Assembly (NCBI RefSeq): GCF_042654245.1
Contig: NZ_JBHSGI010000033.1
Span: 505,939 to 569,938, forward strand
Length of the DNA stretch: 64,000 nt
DNA from: Seohaeicola_A nanhaiensis
Lineage (GTDB): Bacteria; Pseudomonadota; Alphaproteobacteria; Rhodobacterales; Rhodobacteraceae
Direction of reading: 5' to 3'
The notes beneath the pieces are model-generated. The model saw only the letters and a list, made by a program, of their open reading frames with translations, was not told the origin of the DNA and searched no databases. Below, in pieces: positions 42,498 through 51,793 of the stretch. The stretch's first letter is position 1, and each line of letters opens with the position of its first letter. Made by a program: the position numbers and the translations under genes.

Positions 42498-42524
42498 GGC
42501 CGTTTTCCGCCGCGGAAAACGGCC
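42498..42524. repeat. Perfect 12-bp hairpin between mcl1 and accA
   Basis: GGCCGTTTTCCG (42498-42509) pairs perfectly with CGGAAAACGGCC (42513-42524) around a three-base loop, six bases after the mcl1 stop. There is no U-tract on either strand. It may stabilise the mcl1 mRNA 3' end or be a dispersed palindrome rather than a classical terminator. Confidence 0.6.
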
Positions 42525-42719
42525 GAAGCCCTGTGAGGAATGCGCCCGCACGGGTGTCGCCGCCGGCGCATCCTGCGCTCCTCACGGGAAACAGGCGAAA
42601 CCCCCGCACGAGTTCGCGGCCCTCAGGCCAGCTCTGGCACGGCCGCGGGCGCGCGTGCCGAGTTGCATAAGCCCCGCGGCCCGTCCATATAAGGCCAAAC
42701 GGCAAGAGCAGGGCACCCT

Positions 42720-43682
42720 ATGACCCAGTATCTGGATTTCGAAAAACCGCTGGCCGAGATCGAAGGCAAGGCGGAAGAGCTGCGCGCACTGGCTCGGGGC
42801 GACAGCAAAGTGGATTTCGCCGACGAGGCGCGCGCGCTCGACGCCAAGGCGGCGACGATGCTGGACGAACTCTACAAGACCCTCACGCCCTGGCGCAAAT
42901 GTCAGGTGGCACGCCACCCCGACCGGCCGCATTGCCGCGAGTATATCGACCAGCTCTTCACCGAATACACGCCGCTCGCCGGCGATCGGAACTTTGCAGA
43001 CGATCACGCCATCATGGGCGGCCTCGCGCGGTTCGACGACAAGCCGGTGATGGTGATTGGCCACGAAAAGGGCCACGACACCAAATCGCGGATCGAGCGC
43101 AACTTCGGCATGGCCCGCCCCGAGGGCTATCGCAAGGCGATCCGCCTGATGGAGCTTGCCGGCCGCTTCGGCCTCCCGGTCATCACGCTGGTCGACACCC
43201 CCGGCGCCTATCCCGGCAAGGGCGCGGAAGAGCGCGGCCAGTCCGAAGCCATCGCGCGCTCGACCGAGGCCTGCCTGCAGATCCCCGTGCCGCTGGTGTC
43301 GGTTATCATCGGTGAAGGAGGCTCGGGCGGCGCGGTCGCCTTTGCCACCGCGAACCGCGTGGCGATGCTCGAGCATTCGGTCTACTCAGTGATCAGCCCG
43401 GAAGGCTGCGCCTCGATCCTGTGGAAGGATTCCGAGAAGATGGTCGAGGCGGCAGAACAGCTGCGCCTCACCGCGCAGGATCTGCAGACCCTCGGCGTGA
43501 TCGACCGCATCATCCCCGAACCTCGGGGCGGCGCGCACCGCGACAAGGCCACGGCGATCAAGGCGGTCGGCAAGGCGATCGGCGCGATGCTGGGCGAGAT
43601 GAAAAAGAAGGACGGCGCCGCTTTGGTCAAGGACCGCCGCCAGAAATACCTGGAAATGGGCTCCAAGGGACTGGCGGCTTAG
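42720..43682 (+). CDS. accA: Acetyl-CoA carboxylase carboxyltransferase subunit alpha
   Basis: 320 residues, the standard AccA length. Landmarks are [77 protein letters not shown] and [20 protein letters not shown] (the oxyanion glycines). With AccD (not in the window) it transfers the carboxyl group from biotin to acetyl-CoA for fatty acid synthesis. About 190 bases between the hairpin and the ATG probably hold its own promoter. Its end is followed by the convergent GFA gene. Confidence 0.97.
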   Translation: MTQYLDFEKPLAEIEGKAEELRALARGDSKVDFADEARALDAKAATMLDELYKTLTPWRKCQVARHPDRPHCREYIDQLFTEYTPLAGDRNFADDHAIMGGLARFDDKPVMVIGHEKGHDTKSRIERNFGMARPEGYRKAIRLMELAGRFGLPVITLVDTPGAYPGKGAEERGQSEAIARSTEACLQIPVPLVSVIIGEGGSGGAVAFATANRVAMLEHSVYSVISPEGCASILWKDSEKMVEAAEQLRLTAQDLQTLGVIDRIIPEPRGGAHRDKATAIKAVGKAIGAMLGEMKKKDGAALVKDRRQKYLEMGSKGLAA

Positions 43683-43739
43683 CCCTGGTCGGTCAGGCTC
43701 TGCCGCAAGCGTCCGGATGGCCGTGTTGCGGATGGTGTT

Positions 43740-44126
43740 TCACCCTTCCTTCTTCGGCAAGCCATCCGCCATTTCCACCCAATCCACCCTCTCGTCCCAA
43801 TGCACATGCGACTCGGGCAACAAATCGCTCGTGTCATCCAGCAGTGCGACATAGAAATGTGTCTCTCCCGGATAGCGCTCGGCGGCATAGGCCACCGGCG
43901 CACCGCAGGTGCCGCAGAACATCCGCCGAACCCCGGGGCTCGAGACAAAGACCTTCGGCTCTTCCCCGGTCCACTTCCACGCCCCGTCCGGCACCCCTAG
44001 GAAGGTGGTAAAGGCCGAGGCTGTCTGCCTCCGGCAGCTCTCGCAGTGGCAGTGCGAGCACCAGTTCGCCTCCCCCTCGAAGGCAAAGGAGACCGCTCCG
44101 CACAGGCAATGTCCGGTTCTCGTCAT
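43740..44126 (-). CDS. GFA (glutathione-dependent formaldehyde-activating-like) family protein
   Basis: 128 residues. The zinc motif of the family is complete: CLCGAVSFAFEG near residue 8, CSHCHCESCRRQTASAF, and CGTCGAPVAYA. Despite the family name, most such proteins have no proven formaldehyde activity; they are small S-glutathionyl or unknown-substrate lyases. The ending VHWDERVDWVEMADGLP is typical. It is convergent with accA (57 bases between stops) and stands before the qorB gene on the same strand, with about 110 bases between them, so it may be its own unit. Confidence 0.92.
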   Translation of the reverse strand: MTRTGHCLCGAVSFAFEGEANWCSHCHCESCRRQTASAFTTFLGVPDGAWKWTGEEPKVFVSSPGVRRMFCGTCGAPVAYAAERYPGETHFYVALLDDTSDLLPESHVHWDERVDWVEMADGLPKKEG

Positions 44127-44240
44127 GACGCGACTCCCCTCGTGGCCGCACCAGCCTAGACGCCAACCGCAAATCCGGGCAAGGGGGCGCGCCCGTGCGG
44201 TCCGGCAGACGACGCGGCCAGCCGGACCCGGTTCAGGGGC

Positions 44241-45095
44241 CTAGACCACGGCTTCCAGCGTCTTGCGCATTGGCGTTGTCGGGTGGCCGATCAGCCGGGA
44301 CAGGTCACGGTTCTGCGTCATCAGCGCGCCATGCGCGGCCTTGGCGTCGCTGTCGGCCAGAATCGCCGCGAAGCCCGCCGGCAGACCCGCCCCGACCAGC
44401 GCGTCCTTGTAGGCGGCCTCGGGCAGATCGACATAGACGACCGGCTTGCCCGAAACCTCTGCCAGCAGCGCGGCATATTCGCCCAGCGTGAAGGCCGTAT
44501 CGCCCCCCAGCTCGTAGACCTTGCCTTCGTGCCCGCTGCCCGCCAGCACCTGCGCGGCGGCCTCGGCATAATCCTCGCGCGCGGCCGTCGCCAGCCGCCC
44601 CGCGCCGGCAGCGCCGAAGTGCTGGCCCATCGCCAGCGCCTGCGCGGCGCTCCCGGCAATGTTCTCGGAATACCAGCCGTTGCGCAGGAAGGTGAAGGGA
44701 ATACCGCTGGCCCGGATCGCCGCCTCGGTCGCCACATGCTCTTCACCCAGCGCCATTCCACGGGTATCGGCGTTCAGCAGCGAGGTATAGGCGATGAACC
44801 CCACCCCGGCGGCCTTGGCTGCGTCGATCACATTGGCATGCTGCACCGCCCGCTGCCCGACCTCCGACGAGGAGATCAGCAGCAGCCGGTCAACCCCCGT
44901 CAGCGCGGCCTTCAGGCTGTCGGCATCGGTATAATCCCCCTGGCGTGTCGCAATCCCTTCCGCCGCATAAGCCGCGCGGGCGGCATCCGAACGCACCAGG
45001 GCGATGATGTTCTCTGCCGGTACCAGTTTTCGAAGGTGCGCGATCACCAGCTTGCCCAGTTGTCCCGAGGCGCCGGTTACAAGGTAGGTTGTCAT
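44241..45095 (-). CDS. qorB: NAD(P)H:quinone oxidoreductase-like NmrA/SDR protein (QorB type)
   Basis: 284 residues of the atypical SDR/NmrA family. It has the cofactor motif LVTGASGQLGKLVIAHLRK, ALVRSDAARAAYAAEGIATRQGDYTDADSL, and LLLISSSEVGQRAVQHANVI, then FIAYTSLLNAD and FLRNGWYSEN. This matches QOR2 (YtfG) of E. coli, which reduces quinones with NADPH. It is transcribed away from an HxlR-type regulator, the same layout as the E. coli ytfG/ytfH pair. The shared 111-base region contains palindromic operator candidates. Induction by quinones or electrophiles is a reasonable inference. Confidence 0.93.
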   Translation of the reverse strand: MTTYLVTGASGQLGKLVIAHLRKLVPAENIIALVRSDAARAAYAAEGIATRQGDYTDADSLKAALTGVDRLLLISSSEVGQRAVQHANVIDAAKAAGVGFIAYTSLLNADTRGMALGEEHVATEAAIRASGIPFTFLRNGWYSENIAGSAAQALAMGQHFGAAGAGRLATAAREDYAEAAAQVLAGSGHEGKVYELGGDTAFTLGEYAALLAEVSGKPVVYVDLPEAAYKDALVGAGLPAGFAAILADSDAKAAHGALMTQNRDLSRLIGHPTTPMRKTLEAVV

Positions 45096-45206
45096 CGTCT
45101 GTTCCTTTCAGGTCTCGAATCGAATACAAGTCTCATTTAGAGACCATTGCTTCTCCTGAGAAGGAGGCAGTAATTCATTACAAGGTAACAGGAAGGGACC
45201 CGCCCC
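45096..45206. promoter_or_regulatory. qorB/hxlR divergent operator region
   Basis: The inverted repeats GTAAT-TC-ATTAC (45170-45181) and TTAC-AAG-GTAA (45178-45188) overlap. GTCTC-N5-GAGAC lies at 45130-45144. HxlR/MarR-like redox regulators commonly bind TA-rich palindromes at such sites to repress both genes. Confidence 0.55.
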
Positions 45207-45614
45207 ATGCCGACCGCTCCTCAAAACCGGCTCGACGCCTGGAAGGCGCTGGGCTTCGATCCGTCCAACTGCCCGGTGCGCCAGGTGCTTGACCACGTCT
45301 CGGCCAAATGGCCGACGCTGGTGATGCTGGAACTGCGCCAGGGGCCGCAGCGGTTCAACGCGCTGTTCCGCATCCTGCCCGACATCTCGAAGCGGATGCT
45401 GGCCCAGTCGCTGCGCGATCTCGAGCGCGACGGGCTGGTGCGGCGCGAGGTCTTCGACACCAAGCCGCCCGGCGTCAGCTACAGCCTGACCGACATGGGC
45501 CGGTCATTTCTGGCGCGCTTCCTTACCCTCGTGGAGTGGGCGGACGAGAATATGCCCGCGATCCTCGCGGCCCGAACCGAGTTCGAAACCACCGCCCCCG
45601 GACAGGCCGTCTGA
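45207..45614 (+). CDS. HxlR family transcriptional regulator
   Basis: 135 residues with the HxlR winged helix: CPVRQVLDHVSAKWPTLVMLEL (residues about 23-44), GPQRFNALFRILPDISKRML and LERDGLVRREVFDTKPPGVSYSLT. A single cysteine sits in the conserved N-terminal position (Cys23), which in YodB/QorR-type members senses electrophiles and diamide. This supports a redox-switch role over the divergent qorB gene. GGAAGGG precedes the ATG. It is followed by era with about 90 bases between. Confidence 0.94.
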   Translation: MPTAPQNRLDAWKALGFDPSNCPVRQVLDHVSAKWPTLVMLELRQGPQRFNALFRILPDISKRMLAQSLRDLERDGLVRREVFDTKPPGVSYSLTDMGRSFLARFLTLVEWADENMPAILAARTEFETTAPGQAV

Positions 45615-45703
45615 GCCATGCAGCGGCGGTCCAGCGCGAACCACCCTAGCAGATCGGGGCGAAATCGGCTAAGCCCGCGCCTTCTGAACGAGGGATCGCC
45701 CAA

Positions 45704-46609
45704 ATGACCACACGCGCCGGATTCGTAGCCCTGATCGGCGAGCCCAACGCGGGCAAGTCGACCTTGCTGAACCGCATGGTGGGGGCCAAGGTCTCGATCG
45801 TCACCCACAAGGTTCAGACCACGCGCGCACGGATCCGCGGCGTCGCCATGGCCGGGGACAGCCAGATCGTGTTTGTCGACACCCCGGGCTTGTTTCAGCC
45901 CCGCCGCCGGCTCGACCGCGCGATGGTCGCCGCCGCCTGGAGCGGCGCGGCCGATGCCGATGTCGTCGTGCTGCTGATCGAGGCGCATCGCGGCATCACC
46001 GAGGGCGTCGAGCGCATTCTTGAACGCCTGACCGAGATCGGTCAGGGCCGCAAGGTGGCGCTGGCCATCAACAAGATCGACCGGGTTCAGGCCGAGTCGC
46101 TGCTGGCGCTGACCAAGGACATGAACGAGCGCTTTCCCTTCGTCGAAACCTTCCTGATCTCCGCTGAAAAGGGCCATGGCGTCGAACATCTGCGCGACTG
46201 GCTGGCGGGCGAGGTGCCCGAAGGCCCCTGGCTCTATCCCGAAGACCAGATCGCCGATCTGCCGATGCGCATGATCGCTGCCGAGATGACGCGCGAAAAG
46301 CTGACGCTGCGGCTGCACCAGGAACTGCCGTACCAGCTCACCGTCGAGACCGAGAACTGGGAAGAGCGCAAGGACGGCTCGGCCCGGATTGACCAGATCG
46401 TCTATGTCATCCGCGACGGCCACAAGGGCATCGTACTGGGGCACAAGGGCGAAACGATCAAGGCGGTCGGCAAGGCCGCGCGGGAAGAACTGGAAGAGTT
46501 CCTCGGCCGCAAGGTCCACCTCTTCCTGCAGGTCAAGGTGCGCCCGAACTGGCTGGAGGAATCCGAGCGCTATTCGGAAATGGGCCTCGATTTCAAGGAC
46601 GGCAACTGA
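45704..46609 (+). CDS. era: GTPase Era
   Basis: 301 residues. G1 is GEPNAGKST (residues 12-20). The switch and G2 region is KVQTTRARIRGVAM, G3 is DTPGLFQPRR, and G4 is NKIDRV. A C-terminal KH domain (IVLGHKGETIKAVGKAAREELEEFL as landmarks near residue 245-269) binds the 3' end of 16S rRNA. Era is a checkpoint factor in 30S subunit assembly. In many relatives era follows rnc; here it follows an HxlR gene instead. The DUF1491 gene begins three bases after its stop. Confidence 0.97.
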   Translation: MTTRAGFVALIGEPNAGKSTLLNRMVGAKVSIVTHKVQTTRARIRGVAMAGDSQIVFVDTPGLFQPRRRLDRAMVAAAWSGAADADVVVLLIEAHRGITEGVERILERLTEIGQGRKVALAINKIDRVQAESLLALTKDMNERFPFVETFLISAEKGHGVEHLRDWLAGEVPEGPWLYPEDQIADLPMRMIAAEMTREKLTLRLHQELPYQLTVETENWEERKDGSARIDQIVYVIRDGHKGIVLGHKGETIKAVGKAAREELEEFLGRKVHLFLQVKVRPNWLEESERYSEMGLDFKDGN

Positions 46610-46612
46610 GCG

Positions 46613-46945
46613 TTGGCCCGGCTCGCGACCGAATTCTGGGTCAAGGCCTATCTCGCTAGGCTGCGGCTGCAGGGCATTGCCGGCTATGTTATGGCGCACG
46701 GCGACGATGTGGCTGGCGCCGTGCTGGTCAAGCTGAACACGCTCGACGGCCAGGCCCGGGCCTTCCAGCGCAGCTTTGACATGGCCGCGGATGCGCGGGT
46801 CTGGGTCGAACTTGCGAGTGGCCCCGAGTCCGATGTCGATGCTGCTTTGTCCCGTCAGCGCGACTTCGACTCCGACGCATGGATCATCGAGGTCGAGGAC
46901 CGCGCAGGCCGCCACCTGCTGAACGAGGCGGGACTTTCCGACTGA
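46613..46945 (+). CDS. DUF1491 family protein
   Basis: 110 residues starting at a TTG three bases after the era stop. The product reads MARLATEFWVKAYLARLRLQ and later VLVKLNTLDGQARAFQRSFD and DSDAWIIEVEDRAGRHLL, which are the landmarks of DUF1491. No function is known; the family is restricted to alphaproteobacteria and often sits behind era. No ATG is available near the start, so the TTG codon probably depends on translational coupling to era. Confidence 0.88.
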   Translation: MARLATEFWVKAYLARLRLQGIAGYVMAHGDDVAGAVLVKLNTLDGQARAFQRSFDMAADARVWVELASGPESDVDAALSRQRDFDSDAWIIEVEDRAGRHLLNEAGLSD

Positions 46946-46954
46946 GACAAATAA

Positions 46955-46989
46955 AGAACCGCCCCCGGACGTCCGGAGGCGGCTCTTTT
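46955..46989. terminator. Bidirectional terminator between DUF1491 and pckA
   Basis: The stem CCGCC..GGCGG with an inner CGGACGTCCG palindrome is followed by TCTTTTGTC on the plus strand. On the minus strand it is followed by the T-rich complement TTCTTTATTTG. It lies between two convergent stops. Confidence 0.75.
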
Positions 46990-47004
46990 GTCGGGGCAGG
47001 GGCC

Positions 47005-48603
47005 TCAGCCGATGGCGGCGGCCTTCACGTCCTCGTCGATATAGGGGACGTATTTGGCGAAGTTGTCCGCGAACATCTGCACCAGCTTGGCCGCCTGCTT
47101 GTCATAGGCCGCCTTGTCGTCCCAGGTGCGGCGCGGGTCGAGCAGCATCTGCGGCACACCCGGCACATCGACCGGCACGTCGAAGCCGAAGTTCGGATCC
47201 TTGCGGAAGGTCACTTCGGCCAGGGTGCCGTCCAGCGCCGCGGTCAGCAGGCCACGGGTCGCCTTGATCGGCATCCGGTTGCCGGTGCCATAGGCACCAC
47301 CGGTCCAGCCGGTGTTCACCAGCCAGCAGGTCGCGCCGTGCTGGGCGATCTTCTCGCGCAGCAGGTTGCCATAGACTTCCGGACGGCGCGGCATGAAGGG
47401 CGCGCCGAAACAGGTCGAGAAAGTCGGCTCGGGCTCGGTCACGCCGCGCTCGGTGCCGGCAACTTTCGAGGTGAAGCCGCTCAGGAAGTGATACATCGCC
47501 TGTGCCGGCGTCAGCCGCGCGATCGGGGGCAGGACCCCGAAGGCGTCGCAGGTCAGCATGATGATGTTCTTGGGATGCCCGCCCAGAGCCGAGGCCGAGG
47601 CGTTCGAGATATAGTCCAGCGGATAGGCCGCGCGCATGTTCGCGGTCAGGCTGTCATCCTCGAAATCCAGCTCGAAGGTCTCCTCGTCGAAGACCATGTT
47701 CTCGATCACGGTGCCGAACTTGGAGGTGGTCGCATAGATCTCCGGCTCGGCCTCGGGGCTCAGCGAGATGGTCTTGGCATAGCAGCCGCCTTCGAAGTTG
47801 AAGGTGCCGCGATCCGACCAGCCGTGCTCGTCGTCGCCGATCAGTACACGGGCCGGATCCGCCGAAAGCGTGGTCTTGCCGGTGCCCGACAGGCCGAAGA
47901 AGACGGCGGTGTCGACGGGGTTGCCCTTGGCGTGGTTGGCCGAGCAGTGCATCGGCATGATGCCCTTCTCGGGCAGCAGGTAGTTCAGCAGCGTGAACAC
48001 CGATTTCTTGTTCTCGCCCGCATACTCCGTGCCGCCGATCAGGATCATCTTGCGATCGAAGTTCATCGCGATGACGGTTTCCGTGCGGCAGTTGTGCTTT
48101 TTCGGGTCTGCCTGGAAGCTCGGGCAGTTGATCACCGTCCAGTCGGCGGTAAAGTCATCGAGATCCGCGCGATCCGGGCGGCGCAGCATGTGGCGGATGA
48201 ACAGACCGTGCCAGGCCAGTTCCGTGACCATCCGCACGTCGATCGAATGCGCGGGATCCGCGCCGCCAATCAGGTCCTGAACGAAATAATCGCGGCCCTT
48301 CATGTGCTCCAGCATGTCGGCATAGAGCGCATCAAAGCCCTCGGGCGACATGGCCGCGTTGTTTTCCCACCAGATTTTGTCGGCGACGCTGTCGGTCTTG
48401 ACGATGTGCTTGTCCTTGGGCGAGCGGCCGGTGAATTTGCCCGTGGTCACGAGCAGCGCGCCGCCCTTGCCCAGCCGGCCCTCGCCACGGCGCAGAGCGG
48501 CTTCCACAAGCGCCGGCTCCATGAGGTTGTAATGAACCTCGCCGAGACCGGTGATGCCTTGATCTTCGAGGCGGAACCTCGGGTTGACGTGTCCAGATGT
48601 CAT
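47005..48603 (-). CDS. pckA: Phosphoenolpyruvate carboxykinase (ATP)
   Basis: 532 residues, the usual length of ATP-type PEPCK. Landmarks are [45 protein letters not shown], the P-loop [14 protein letters not shown], and [23 protein letters not shown]. It makes PEP from oxaloacetate, controlling gluconeogenesis. The start is the ATG at 48601-48603 behind AAGGAG with a 10-base spacer. It faces away from chvI; in alphaproteobacteria this pairing is conserved, and ChvI homologues are reported to influence pckA expression. No hprK site can be read here. Confidence 0.97.
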   Translation of the reverse strand: MTSGHVNPRFRLEDQGITGLGEVHYNLMEPALVEAALRRGEGRLGKGGALLVTTGKFTGRSPKDKHIVKTDSVADKIWWENNAAMSPEGFDALYADMLEHMKGRDYFVQDLIGGADPAHSIDVRMVTELAWHGLFIRHMLRRPDRADLDDFTADWTVINCPSFQADPKKHNCRTETVIAMNFDRKMILIGGTEYAGENKKSVFTLLNYLLPEKGIMPMHCSANHAKGNPVDTAVFFGLSGTGKTTLSADPARVLIGDDEHGWSDRGTFNFEGGCYAKTISLSPEAEPEIYATTSKFGTVIENMVFDEETFELDFEDDSLTANMRAAYPLDYISNASASALGGHPKNIIMLTCDAFGVLPPIARLTPAQAMYHFLSGFTSKVAGTERGVTEPEPTFSTCFGAPFMPRRPEVYGNLLREKIAQHGATCWLVNTGWTGGAYGTGNRMPIKATRGLLTAALDGTLAEVTFRKDPNFGFDVPVDVPGVPQMLLDPRRTWDDKAAYDKQAAKLVQMFADNFAKYVPYIDEDVKAAAIG

Positions 48604-48930
48604 GCGGGTTAGTCTCCTTGGACGGCGCTCGATCGCCGGCGCAAGGGGGCGCCGGATGCCGTTGTCGGGTCTTAACATGCCGGTCGAAGGCGTGAACAGG
48701 ACGCTTTGGCGCAGTTAGCGCCATCACCGATACGTTTAGCGCAACCATGCCCGTTCGGCGGTCCCGGCTTCGTGGCGTTTCTGCGACAATTCAGCCATTC
48801 CTAACACTTTTTTGCCAGATTTGCCTCCTAACGCTTGAGTGATTCGCACTTAAGGATTGATTCGAAAGGTCAAAGCGGCGATGTATTCACAAAAAAATAG
48901 CGAATAACGAGCAGCATAGGGGCACTTCAG
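48604..48930. promoter_or_regulatory. Divergent promoter region pckA / chvI
   Basis: 327 bases with no credible gene. It contains the direct repeat TCCTAAC(A/G)CTT at 48799-48809 and 48826-48836 (27 bases apart), then GATTCG copies near 48841 and 48859. The chvI-proximal part is AT-rich. It probably carries both promoters and a response-regulator site. Confidence 0.5.
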
Positions 48931-49632
48931 ATGTCTAAGATCGCATTGGTGGACGACGACAGGAACATCCTGACGTCGGTCTCGATGACGCTTGAGGCCG
49001 AGGGTTTCGAGGTCGAAACCTACAACGACGGACAGGCGGCGCTGGACGCATTCAACAAGAAACTGCCCGACATGGCGGTTCTGGACATCAAGATGCCGCG
49101 GATGGACGGCATGGACCTGCTGCAACGCCTGCGCCAGAAAACCCAGATGCCGGTGATCTTCCTGACCTCCAAGGATGATGAGATCGACGAGGTTCTGGGC
49201 CTTCGCATGGGCGCCGACGACTATGTGAAGAAGCCGTTCAGCCAGCGCCTCCTGGTCGAGCGCATCCGCGCGCTGCTGCGCCGGCAAGAGGCCGTGGAAG
49301 GCGACGCGGTCGGCACCGGCCCCGAGGCCAAGGTGATGGAACGCGGCCATCTCCGCATGGACCCGCTGCGTCACGCGGTGACCTGGAAGGGCAAGGATGT
49401 CTCGCTGACGGTGACCGAATTCCTGCTGCTCCAGGCGCTGGCGCAACGCCCCGGCTTCGTGAAGTCGCGCGACCAGCTGATGGACGTGGCCTATGACGAT
49501 CAGGTCTATGTCGACGACCGCACGATCGACAGCCACATCAAGCGTCTGCGCAAGAAGATGCGCACCGCCGACGACGATTTTTCGGCCATCGAAACGCTTT
49601 ACGGAATCGGCTACCGTTACAACGAAGAATAG
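48931..49632 (+). CDS. chvI: Response regulator ChvI (OmpR family)
   Basis: 233 residues. The receiver domain has the acidic pocket at Asp8/Asp9, the phospho-acceptor Asp52 in [12 protein letters not shown], and Lys101 in YVKKPF. The DNA-binding half shows [27 protein letters not shown] and [15 protein letters not shown], ending [13 protein letters not shown]. It matches ChvI/ExoS-partner regulators of alphaproteobacteria, which control envelope, acid and carbon responses. It is ten bases upstream of chvG and divergent from pckA. An operator-like direct repeat lies about 100 bases upstream. Confidence 0.95.
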   Translation: MSKIALVDDDRNILTSVSMTLEAEGFEVETYNDGQAALDAFNKKLPDMAVLDIKMPRMDGMDLLQRLRQKTQMPVIFLTSKDDEIDEVLGLRMGADDYVKKPFSQRLLVERIRALLRRQEAVEGDAVGTGPEAKVMERGHLRMDPLRHAVTWKGKDVSLTVTEFLLLQALAQRPGFVKSRDQLMDVAYDDQVYVDDRTIDSHIKRLRKKMRTADDDFSAIETLYGIGYRYNEE

Positions 49633-49641
49633 ACAGCGCCG

Positions 49642-51366
49642 ATGAGCATCGCCGAAAGGACTTTCGTGCGCGACAGGGAAAGCCCCCGCAAACATCGCAG
49701 CGGCGATGTGGTTCTGGGCGACGATTGGGTCGCACCGGACGCTGGCATTTCCGAGGAACTGCGGGTCAAGCGGGCACGGCGCAACTTCTTCTCTCTGAAG
49801 GGGTCGCCGCTTACCCGCAAGATCGTCATGTTCAACCTGATCGCCCTGATCATCCTGGCGGCCGGCATCCTCTATCTCAACGACACCCGGGACAGCCTGG
49901 TCCTGCAGCGGGCCAATGCCCTCGTTGGCGAAACCGAGCTGATCGCCAACGTCTTCGAGGCACAGCTGGGCGACGCCGACTTCGGCGAGGCGCCTGCCGG
50001 CATGGTCGAGGCGACACTGGAAAATCTCAGCCTGCGCAATGGAGTAGAGGTTTTTGTCTTTGGCGGCGACGGCGCGCTGATCGGGCACATCAAGGGCGAA
50101 GGCCAGAGCAGGGCACTCGACGCGCTGACCCCCGGCGCCAAGGGCCACACGGTCATCACCGACGTTCTGACCCGTGTCTGGCAAAGCACCGCGGGCCTGC
50201 TGTCCCCGCGCGGCGAATCCGGCCCGGCGACCCTGGCCGAGCAGCTGACGGCGGCGGTCCCGGCGGCGCTCAACGGCGGCACGATGGTGGAAACCGGGCT
50301 CGACACCGCTGGCGGAACCGTCCTTTCGGCGACCGCCCCGATCCTGCGCGACGGTGCCGCGCTGGGCGCGGTGGCGCTGGCCAGCCCGTCGGGCGAGATC
50401 GACACCCTCGTGCGGGCCGAACGCGAGCGCGTCCTGCAGATGTTCCTCGTAGCCATTCTCGTCTCGGTCGGCCTCAGCCTCGTGCTGGCCTCGACCATCG
50501 CGAACCCGCTGGCCGATCTGGCCGAGGCTGCCGAGCTTGGCCGCGATCGCGACTCGCGGCGCGTCAATCCCGGCCGCATCCGCATTCCCGACCTGTCGGC
50601 GCGCCCGGACGAGATCGGGCGGCTGTCCCGTGCGCTGCGCGGCATGGTCTCGGCGCTCTACAACCGTATAGACGGCAATGAACAATTCGCCGCCGACGTG
50701 GCCCATGAGATCAAGAACCCGCTCGCCAGCCTGCAGTCGGCCGTGGGCACCCTGCGCATGGTCAAGCGCGACGACCAGCGCGAACGGCTGATGGATGTGA
50801 TCGAACACGACGTGCGCCGGCTCGACCGCCTGGTCAGCGACATTTCCAACGCCTCGCGGCTCGACGCCGAACTGGTCAAGGAAGAGGAAGAGCCTTTCGA
50901 CCTTCTGACCATGCTCAGGAACCTCAACCAGTATCTGGGCGAGGATGCCAAGGCGAAGGGCATCGATTATATCGCCGACCTGCCCGCCGGGCAGATCGTG
51001 ATCCAGGGGCTCGAGGCCCGGCTGGCCCAGGTCTTCGTGAACCTGATCACAAACGCCATCTCCTTCTGCGAAGATGGCGACGCGATCCGCGTCTGGGCGC
51101 GCCAGCGGCAGAACCGTGTGCTGGTGGTGGTCGAGGATACCGGCCCCGGCATCCCGGACGAGGCGCTGAGCAAGGTGTTCAAGCGCTTCTACTCGCAGCG
51201 CCCGGCCGAGCATTTCGGCAACAACTCCGGCCTCGGCCTCGCTATCTCCAAACAGATCGTCGAGGCGCATGGCGGCGTCATCTGGGCCGAGAACATCCGC
51301 CCGACCGAGGCCGACATCACCTCCGAACCGCTGGGGGCCCGGTTTGTCGTCGGCCTCCCGGTCTGA
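49642..51366 (+). CDS. chvG: Sensor histidine kinase ChvG
   Basis: 574 residues. The first 60 are a long cytoplasmic arginine-rich stretch. TM1 is about 61-80, then a periplasmic sensor domain of about 185 residues, TM2 at 267-286 and HAMP. The H-box has His355 in VAHEIKNPLASL. N and G boxes are NLITNAISFCEDGD, VVVEDTGPGIPDEAL and NSGLGLAISKQIVEAHGG. It phosphorylates ChvI. ChvG homologues are held off by periplasmic ExoR-like proteins in rhizobia; none is encoded in this window. The HPr kinase frame overlaps its last codons, linking envelope sensing to the PTS block. Confidence 0.95.
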   Translation: MSIAERTFVRDRESPRKHRSGDVVLGDDWVAPDAGISEELRVKRARRNFFSLKGSPLTRKIVMFNLIALIILAAGILYLNDTRDSLVLQRANALVGETELIANVFEAQLGDADFGEAPAGMVEATLENLSLRNGVEVFVFGGDGALIGHIKGEGQSRALDALTPGAKGHTVITDVLTRVWQSTAGLLSPRGESGPATLAEQLTAAVPAALNGGTMVETGLDTAGGTVLSATAPILRDGAALGAVALASPSGEIDTLVRAERERVLQMFLVAILVSVGLSLVLASTIANPLADLAEAAELGRDRDSRRVNPGRIRIPDLSARPDEIGRLSRALRGMVSALYNRIDGNEQFAADVAHEIKNPLASLQSAVGTLRMVKRDDQRERLMDVIEHDVRRLDRLVSDISNASRLDAELVKEEEEPFDLLTMLRNLNQYLGEDAKAKGIDYIADLPAGQIVIQGLEARLAQVFVNLITNAISFCEDGDAIRVWARQRQNRVLVVVEDTGPGIPDEALSKVFKRFYSQRPAEHFGNNSGLGLAISKQIVEAHGGVIWAENIRPTEADITSEPLGARFVVGLPV

Positions 51367-51793
51367 CGGCGCGTCTCTCACGCTGCATGCCAGTTGCATC
51401 GCGCTGGACGGTCGCGGTCTGTTGATCACCGGGGCCTCGGGGCGCGGCAAGTCGTCGCTGGCGTTGCAGCTGATGGCCCTGGGCGCTCGGCTGGTGGCAG
51501 ACGACCGCACCGACCTGACCCGGCAGGGGGACCAGGTGATTGCCAAAAGTCCCATTGCGATCAAGGGTTTGATCGAGGCACGGGGAGTGGGTCTTTTGCG
51601 GGCGGAGGCGGCTGGACCAACCACCGTTGTCCTGTCGGTGGATCTCGACCTGAATGAACAGGAACGCCTGCCGCCACCCCGCCACATCCGGCTCCTCGGG
51701 TGCGACATCCCCTTGCTTCGCGGCGCGGAAATGCCACATCTAGGCCCGGCCCTGCTGCAATTCCTCAAGGCAGGGCGCCAGGAAACGCCATGA
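51344..51793 (+). CDS. hprK: HPr kinase/phosphorylase, short alphaproteobacterial form
   Basis: 149 residues if it starts at the TTG at 51344 (GGGGG upstream), inside the end of chvG; an in-frame ATG at 51269 is an alternative but would add 25 residues that look like frameshifted ChvG. Only the catalytic domain is present. The Walker A is GASGRGKS near residue 30, with [25 protein letters not shown], and the C-terminal [14 protein letters not shown]. The N-terminal regulatory domain of Firmicute HprK is absent, as is normal in this class. It phosphorylates HPr on Ser46. The stop overlaps rapZ (ATGA). Confidence 0.9.
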   Translation: MSSASRSDGASLTLHASCIALDGRGLLITGASGRGKSSLALQLMALGARLVADDRTDLTRQGDQVIAKSPIAIKGLIEARGVGLLRAEAAGPTTVVLSVDLDLNEQERLPPPRHIRLLGCDIPLLRGAEMPHLGPALLQFLKAGRQETP

